A DNA stretch of 64,000 nt from Scedosporium boydii (lineage: Eukaryota > Ascomycota > Sordariomycetes > Microascales > Microascaceae). The stretch is taken from the NCBI GenBank assembly GCA_002221725.1, contig NJFT01000011.1, positions 62,001-126,000 of the forward strand, written 5' to 3'. A program made the position numbers and the translations under genes. The notes under the pieces are model-generated. The model made no database searches and was not told the origin of the DNA. It worked only from the letters and a program-made list of their open reading frames with translations. Below, piece after piece: positions 57,773-64,000 of the stretch; the stretch's first letter is position 1; every line of letters starts with the position of its first letter.

Positions 57773-58375
57773 TTTCCCGGTTTTCTTTTTGGTTCGATAT
57801 CTGCTCGAATCGTTTGTGTATTGGGTTAAGGACGGTGAATATCGTTGAAATTTTGATGCCAAATTCAAAGTGTGGGCTCGCCTATTTTGGTAGTTTCCGG
57901 GCTATAGTGGGGCACACGAATGCTGGATTTGTGTGCGATTGAAGTGCTTGCCACCTGGTATCAGGGGTAGTTTCCTATTTCTGAAAAGTGCCAGCTGCAA
58001 ATATTTCTGTCACCATGCATCAACTCAGTCTCCTTCAATTACGTAACCACATTATTGGCTCTGGGCGATCCCAAGCCAGCTGCATGGTGTGACCAGATGA
58101 CGAGGACCCAAGGAAGGCTTGGCTTCAAATCGGTCCCAAAGAGTCTCAAGCGAGACCCGAGGACCTCGTTCCTGTTCACCTGCCTTCTTGCCACGAAACT
58201 CATCAAGAACTCATCGCCCTTGATAAAAGGCCTCGCCGCGTCATTGTCGCGGAAAATTATCTACGCCCAGAGACAATGTCATAGTCGATCGCGGCGCATC
58301 CGGATATCCGAACTTCACTCTTTTATTTCAAATCCACAAAGTCCTGTCCCCCGAGGAAGTCCAACACCAACAACC
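57773..58375. other. Divergent upstream region, eL28 / UPF0357
   Basis: The 603-bp region lies between two divergent starts. The UPF0357 frame is open from 58055, but the first 107 codons do not look like protein, so I treat them as leader. No motif copy is seen. Confidence 0.5.
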
Positions 58376-58759
58376 ATGCTCCTCCTCTTCTCCATCTCCG
58401 TCTTCTTCCTCGTCGTCGCGACGGCTCTTTACTTCACCCGCGCCCTCTGGATACCACATGTCGCCGATCTAGACATCCCCGGCCGCGATTACATTTATGC
58501 CAGGCTGCCCGATAGCTTCCACGGCGATGTCGAGGCTGGCCTGTCGAGCAGCACCTTTGATCTTAGCGGGAACATCGAATCCGGCGACGCGCGCGCTGGC
58601 CTCGACGACCAGAGCAAAGCCGAGATCCTCAAGATTATGAAGAGGCGTCGTCTCAAGTTCGACGACGCCAGGAAGGTCTACATGGAGAACCGGTTCAAAG
58701 CGAACGGCATCGGGCCCGATGGCAGGCCGAGGGATCCGAAGTTCGTTAGCTTTTCTTGA
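58376..58759 (+). CDS. UPF0357 family small membrane protein
   Basis: This small protein belongs to the UPF0357 family (yeast YCL012C and relatives); its function is unknown. I chose the ATG at 58376 (context CAACCATGC), giving 127 residues, because MLLLFSISVFFLVVATALYF forms an N-terminal membrane segment as in the family; the frame is open further upstream, but that part lacks conserved features. The soluble part shows the family blocks IYARLPDSFHGDVEAGLSSS, FDLSGNIESGDARAGLDD, EILKIMKRRRLKFDDARKVY and the C-terminal NGIGPDGRPRDPKFVSFS. The gene is convergent with ERG3. Confidence 0.9.
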   Translation: MLLLFSISVFFLVVATALYFTRALWIPHVADLDIPGRDYIYARLPDSFHGDVEAGLSSSTFDLSGNIESGDARAGLDDQSKAEILKIMKRRRLKFDDARKVYMENRFKANGIGPDGRPRDPKFVSFS

Positions 58760-59564
58760 GGGACGTTGTCGCCGCTCCGGGGGGAGCCTTACTTACTCTT
58801 TGAAGGTGGAGGCGTGTCTGTTATGGCACGTGAAGTTGGTCACTCTTCAACGTCTACTTAGAGAGGCGACTCCGTCGTGTGACGCCGGCTCGAAGAGTTT
58901 CATCACCTGTAACGAGGGCTCTCAGTTGATGCATTTGGTGGCCGTGGACAAACGAGAGCCCCTCGGTTATTCAGAACTCACTTGTTTTACGTTTCCTACT
59001 TGTTTAAGCGGTCAATTTCGTCGTTGGTTAGGTTCCTATCTTGTATTTTACTTGGCTCAACGCCATATAGTTTCCTATGTCTGGCATTCTTAATTCGAGC
59101 TTCGGAATCTGTCTTATCTCCATTTCGTTAACCCAGTGTCACCCCCCGTCTTCAATTCCAATGTGTTTTGTCCCTATATATAACAACGGATTTCCATAAA
59201 CGAGAGAAATGAACTTGTTGTATATTTACATCGCAGAAAATAGTCAAATTATATGAATATTGCGGCTATATCGCCAACATATGTGTTTTAGAGCGTATCA
59301 TGGTCATCATGAGTCAGGAACCCCCATTCCCTCTCCCCCTTTTTGTTCGAAGAAAGTTATTGTGCACAATGAATGCAATTTGGTACATGATCCAACCCAG
59401 AGAGACGTGTGAAATACCAACAGGTCATATACCGAAATTTCCGGACCCAAGGATAGGATTAAATTAGTTGTTAACGAGGAAGTTCGTGTCGGAGGAGTTG
59501 ACTCGAGAGTGTGGAATTTATTCATTCCGCTTTCCAGTATGTAGAGCGTTACAGTCGGTGTCGC
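58760..59564. other. Convergent intergenic tract, UPF0357 / ERG3
   Basis: This tract holds the 3' flanks of two convergent genes. No gene or motif copy is seen. Confidence 0.6.
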
Positions 59565-60684
59565 TCACTGGTTCTTCTTCGTTCCCGAGCTGTAGGTGCG
59601 GTCGTCGTGACCCTCAACTTCGACGACGAGCTCGTCGACTTCCTTGGCTTCCTTCTCCCAGGTCTTCTTGGACATCTTGAGCTCCTTCTCAAACATGTAT
59701 GGGTCGGGCTTCCTGTAAGTACCGCCCATTCGATCAAAGAAAGTGGTGAATTGACCGTAGTTGACTTCGAACTTGGAATGGTGGAGCGAGTGGCAAGCAG
59801 CGCCATTGACAACAGGATTGTCAGTCAGGTATTCGCCATCATGGATGAGAATCGTCCAAAAGTTGACGAAAACGAATAGGGCGACGTAGCCGAGCTTCTG
59901 GAGAGGGAAGAGGAAGGGGAAAACGTGGTATGGAAGCGATTGCATGAAGCCATCAAAAGGGTGGAAAGCGTGGCTCGAGAAAGGCGTAGGCATGATCCAC
60001 TTGTGGTGAGGCTTGTGAAGCCACTTGTAGATGAGAGGATGGTGGAGCCAGCGGTGAATCCAGTAGATCCAGAAGTCGGTGAAAGCAATGAAGAATGGGA
60101 ACTGGACAATATTGTACCACATGGCGGGGGCTTCCTCGAGGGTGTCATAAAGACGACCATATCCTCGGATCTCAAGGACAAAGAGCGGTGCGGTGAAGAG
60201 GGCCATGACGGGCAGTGCTTTGTTCGTTTGCTTGAACTCGAGCCAGACCTGGTTCTTGAGGAACTTGGGGTGGTTGAGAGTCCTCTTGTCAAAAATGAAT
60301 ACGTAGGACAAGGCCGCGAAGATGAAGTATATAATGAGACCGAAGATCCTGAATGGGAGTTGGTTAGTCTACTGATGGTTACATGGTCAAAGGTCTCGAG
60401 AACCAAAAAGAGAGAGAGGGGGTTTAAAGTGAATGTAATACGAACCATGTAATCAAGAAAAGGCTGATGCTCTGGCGAAAGACGTTGTCTCTGGGCCAAG
60501 CGCTCATATAAGCCTCCTCAGAAGGCTCGAGATAGAGGTACGAGGTCGCAGGCTTGTAGCTCCATGTCGAGTGCGACGTAGCGGAGGTGGAGTTTCCCAA
60601 TATGTTCAGCGAAGGTGCGGGAAAGAGATTGGCATAAATACGATCGCCGATGTAGGTATCCACGACCTCAAGAACGATATCCAT
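59565..60684 (-). CDS. ERG3: Delta7-sterol 5(6)-desaturase Erg3
   Basis: Erg3 is an ER membrane di-iron enzyme that introduces the C5-C6 double bond late in ergosterol synthesis. Two exons (60684-60446, 60348-59565) joined by a 97-nt intron give 340 residues. The start MDIVLEVVDTYIGDRIYANL is the first in-frame ATG. Hydrophobic segments include SISLFLITWIFGLIIYFIFA, ALFTAPLFVLEI and FPFFIAFTDFWIYWI. The three histidine boxes that bind iron are HRWLHH (178-183), HKPHH (191-195) and HSLHH (266-270), the order and spacing of the fatty acid hydroxylase superfamily. LIHDGEYLTDNPVVNGAACH and HSKFEVNYGQFTTFFDRMGG are typical of C5 desaturases rather than Erg25. The C-terminus is charged, without a clear KKxx retrieval signal (ends GTKKNQ). 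Confidence 0.95.
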
Positions 60685-62312
60685 GATGTCGATAGGCACC
60701 CCGAAGGGTTGTGTAAGGCGACAGATCGATCAGGTGTTGGAGGAAGGCGTTGAAACCACGGCGCAAAACCTCTGCGTTGCGACAAGTCCGGGTCGGGAAA
60801 CTCCAAAAGTCCGTTTAGCCCGTGGGTGTGTGTGTGAGTGAGTGCGAAGAGAGAGAGTGAACCTGCCGAAAGAAGGACTCAAGTCCTCGTGAAGGCGCTT
60901 CCGGGAAAGCCTCGACGGTTAACCCCCCAGCAAAGAGAACCGAGACAGACGGTAGTAAATATAGCTTCAGGGTGAGAGGGTTGGCGGTGAAGAGAGGGGG
61001 GGAATCTCGCGTGAAGAGGAGGGGACCGCAAGATAAATTTGTTTGTCTTCATTCTGGACTCGGCATTTTATAAATAATTGGCAGCACTGGCACTACCACA
61101 TCAATTGATCAATGATACACCGGGCGATATACCCCCAACAAACCGAAGATCGGAACATGCGGCGGAGGAACCCACTCTTTTTTTCTCGCAGGGATGTGTG
61201 TGGGTTGGTGACCCTGTCGAATCGTCGAATTTCCGACCCCATTCTGGCCCGTTCTTGCCCGTTGTTGCCGTTGTTCCGCCATCACCGCATCTGCGCATCT
61301 AGTCGTGTCGGTCAATTGGGATAGGCACTTAGGCAGCAGAGTAGTAAAACAAGCTGGCGGGAATACCTAAAGCTCCATTGTCTCACAGACCGAACTGCGA
61401 CTTGTCTGACGACAAGAAGCGTAGTGCAGCCAGCCAACTGTGACGCGTCTGGAGAGGCCAATTGATATTCTTAACCGCGTCGTTCTTGCCATTCTCTTTC
61501 AACCCGAGTCGCGAATGCTTTTCTCTATCCATTTTCCTTATCAATCTATACGAAGTATAGTATTGCCTAGACAAAATATACAAATTGTATGTAAACTACG
61601 AATACGGGGTAAGGTGCGCTCCTTCCTCGAGCTTATTCGGGACTCGCAACGTGCGCCCTGCAGAACGCGCAGCATTCCTTTCTCCTTCCTCAATTAGCTC
61701 AACAGCCCCTTGAATCCCATGTGAAAGCAATTCCCAACAAGCTCCGACATATGGCCATATATAACCATCTCCGGGAACTTCTGCTCGAAATGGCCTGATC
61801 AGGATCACCAACTTGATAGATCCGGCGGATACAGTATGGAGTGATTTTGTCAATCCAGATCCAGGCCCAATATAATTCGTTCGAGAATTTCCAGGTACCG
61901 ATTTCTGTACGTCATGCTCCTCTCGTCGATCTTCTAGGCTCTCGTATTCGTATGGCTAAATTCTGGTGGAAAGTCGAGCTTTCGTTCTGTGAAATCATGT
62001 GATAAATCACGTGCGAAGCATGTTCGTCCCAGGTCACGGGGATAAGAGGATTATGTAATAAAATGTGTCGAAATGTCCTGGCGGGCACGTGTCACGATAA
62101 CCACCTGTCAAACACCTGGCACTTTCAGCCCCCGGTCCCTGACGACAACCTGCCTGTCTCAAGCTTGAATTGAGTCGCGGTCGGAGTTAATAGCCCAACT
62201 CGCTAACCACCGTCGGTGTGAGACCGTTTCAGCTGAATAATCTGGGGCAACACAGGACAGAGAGCAGCGATATCGTCCAGTCCATCCATAAAACAGAAAA
62301 AAGCAGGACGAT

Positions 62313-62339
62313 GCGAAGTACTTCGTACACTACGAAGTA
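62313..62339. repeat. Palindromic cluster of dispersed 9-mer
   Basis: GCGAAGTA runs into TACTTCGTA (62319) and then, after 3 nt, TACGAAGTA (62331). The last two exact copies are inverted and can pair. Confidence 0.85.
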
Positions 62340-63773
62340 CCTCCATACAAACCCCGTACTGGTGGGTAGCCCTGCACGCATCTGTGCACGCACATGATGA
62401 GCAAGGATTGCGTGGGATGGTTGACGGCTTCAAGCTGAGAACGAGAGTCTCGTGTGGATGATGGATTATGAAATCGCATCGGACGAAAGCCATCCAGCCT
62501 CTCAGTCGCCTGATGGCTAGCGGGAAAGGAAAGAAAAAAATTACTCGTGCCCCTGGCTTTTCGATGAAAAGGTTTACGCTAAACGACACAACACGAAAGT
62601 CTACTTACTTCGTAAGACTGGGTGTATTCGTAGGTCCGGAAGTTTTGGTTGTGCAGACTACTTTCGGGAGGGGGTGGAGGATTTCAGCATCTACCAATCA
62701 CTAAGGAATTTTGCGGGATTGCTGCAATACGAATTGCTTCGTAGTTTGCTGGAGCATTATGTATGAGAATCAAGCTCGAGGATGGCGCAACGGGGCTGAG
62801 AAGGACAAAGACAACTTCGCTTGGACATCTCGGAAATGTTCTGTGTCCTCCCGCTGGCAAGGAAGAAGGAAACGACCGAATAACTTTTGAGTCTCCTCAT
62901 TGCTTTACCTCGTACGAAGCCTGCCCTGCTTAATTAATTAACTCATGCCCCTCGGGAAACTGCAGCGCCAAACTGACTAGTCTAGTTCAGATAAACTCCA
63001 CGTCCGGATCTATACTTGTGACCGATCGGTGTATTGAAAGACCTCCGGGGCACGGGATTCCCTCGCTCTTCGCGCTCTTCAGGAATCCCAATCGACGGAT
63101 AAGCCTGGAGAGCGATTGAGATGTTTTAATGAGCAGCCATCACAACAGCTCAACAGACCTTTCCTGCGGCCATCAATATTTCATAAGCATCTTATTAACA
63201 ATGGAAGCAACTCTATCGGACTGAACTTCGCGTTTGCGCTTTTCGTTATCTTGGTTGCTTCCTCATTCTTTTCTTATTCTATGCTTAACTAGCGTCGGCC
63301 TTCAATCACAAAATTGAGACTAATTTCGGGGCTCGCGAGTCCGAAGTACGAGCAACCATCGTGATGAGATGAAGGCTGCAGGTTGAGCCTCGTTGAAGCG
63401 GCAAGGAGCTGACTTGTGGAAACCAGTCCGCCCATTTAATTTTCTGGGAATGGAACTCTACCTGTGTAGTGTACACGATGGTACAATTACCATTTGCAGT
63501 GAGCAGGGTCAAATATCGTGCAGAGTGGGCGACGGAGTGGAAACCAGATTGTTTGTGCCCGGAGATCATCTGCTGCATGTTTTGCCATGTGCGACCTCAA
63601 CCCACCAAGGATACAAGGCTGGTTGTTTGACCAGTCACATATTGTGTGGAGAACCAGCCGCAGAGGCCCGAATCTATCGGTGGCAGGCAGGCCGGTGAGC
63701 GACTTGAACAAACCCCTGGTTACTGGTTACTGGTTACGGAGCGAGACTCGCTGGAGAGTGGAATATACACTGC

Positions 63774-63807
63774 GTATGAAGTAGTGTACGAAGTACACGG
63801 CGAAGTA
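63774..63807. repeat. Cluster of dispersed 9-mer and variants
   Basis: TATGAAGTA, then exact TACGAAGTA at 63787, then GGCGAAGTA follow within about 34 nt. Confidence 0.8.
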
Positions 63808-64000
63808 CTGCACCCTGGTAGTTTAAGTAGTGGGGTGGAGTCCACGTAGTGGCAATGGAGCCTGCCTGTACTTGCAGAAATTGGAGTCGCTGGAACAGTG
63901 CGCTTCATTCTGTCAGTTCTGTCAGGAGCGCAATAATGTACACTCGAGCATCAATAATCGTGCAGTCTTGGATTCCTGGTGCACGCTGCAGTGCAGTGCT

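Larger units (their letters stand above)
60685..64000. other. 3.3-kb gene-free tract upstream of ERG3
   Basis: No supportable gene is seen. The tract has exact motif copies at 61549, 62319, 62331, 62606 and 63787 with several variants. A minus-strand frame at 61596-61853 (about 85 codons) has protein-like composition but no recognised domain and may be a remnant. A CT-rich or GA-rich stretch (about 60,820-61,020) lies directly upstream of ERG3. Confidence 0.55.

Noticed and set aside
1..64000. Secondary-metabolite or other specialised gene cluster
   Set aside because: The genes are scattered housekeeping functions, and no synthase, tailoring-enzyme set or dedicated transporter is present.

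Overview
The window is nuclear DNA from a filamentous ascomycete, most likely a Sordariomycete. The genes carry short spliceosomal introns (about 50-110 nt, GT..AG, usually GTAAGT- or GTATGT-like donors). The proteins are fungal in type: Pob3 without an HMG box, a fungal-type Erg3, UPF0357, the LLPH/DUF2423 protein and a fungal orphan kinase-like protein. Coding G+C looks moderate (around 50-55% by eye), and I saw no AT-rich block of the kind left by repeat-induced point mutation. Genus and species cannot be told from the sequence.

Layout. 1-3,400: the 3' part of an EVE/THYN1-like gene, then FACT subunit POB3. 3,401-8,786: about 5.4 kb with no convincing gene. 8,787-14,433: a bHLH transcription factor and, convergent to it, a large CRIB-motif protein that is probably a Cdc42/Rac effector. 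14,434-28,795: 14.4 kb without a supportable gene. 28,796-33,294: a NIPA-type Mg2+ transporter and a divergent protein of unknown function. 34,055-46,627: a compact housekeeping block with NOP4, condensin YCG1, the GPI-anchor enzyme LAS21/GPI7 and a Siz/PIAS SUMO ligase. 46,628-60,684: an orphan kinase-like gene, the LLPH-like ribosome-assembly protein, TRAPP subunit TRS33, cytosolic malate dehydrogenase, ribosomal protein eL28, a UPF0357 protein and sterol desaturase ERG3. 60,685-64,000: gene-free sequence again.

Functionally the genes are mostly independent housekeeping genes, as expected in eukaryotes. Three serve ribosome production (NOP4, LLPH-like, eL28), three act on chromatin or SUMO (POB3, YCG1, Siz), and three act in the endomembrane and lipid systems (LAS21, TRS33, ERG3). 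Several pairs share divergent upstream regions: NOP4/YCG1, NIPA/unknown, kinase-like/LLPH-like and eL28/UPF0357.

The strongest unexplained signal is a dispersed 9-mer, TACGAAGTA (reverse TACTTCGTA). I count 28 exact copies plus many one-mismatch variants, all outside the genes called here, where about half a copy would be expected by chance. Copies often overlap in a 7-nt phase or pair as inverted copies. They are dense in the gene-poor tracts (15-32 kb, 55-64 kb) and absent from the gene-dense block at 31.7-55.0 kb. Other points of interest are very short coding exons (15 nt in the EVE gene, 24 nt in eL28, 8 nt in POB3), the CRIB protein beside the 14-kb gap, and a kinase-like protein with HQD and DFN motifs.
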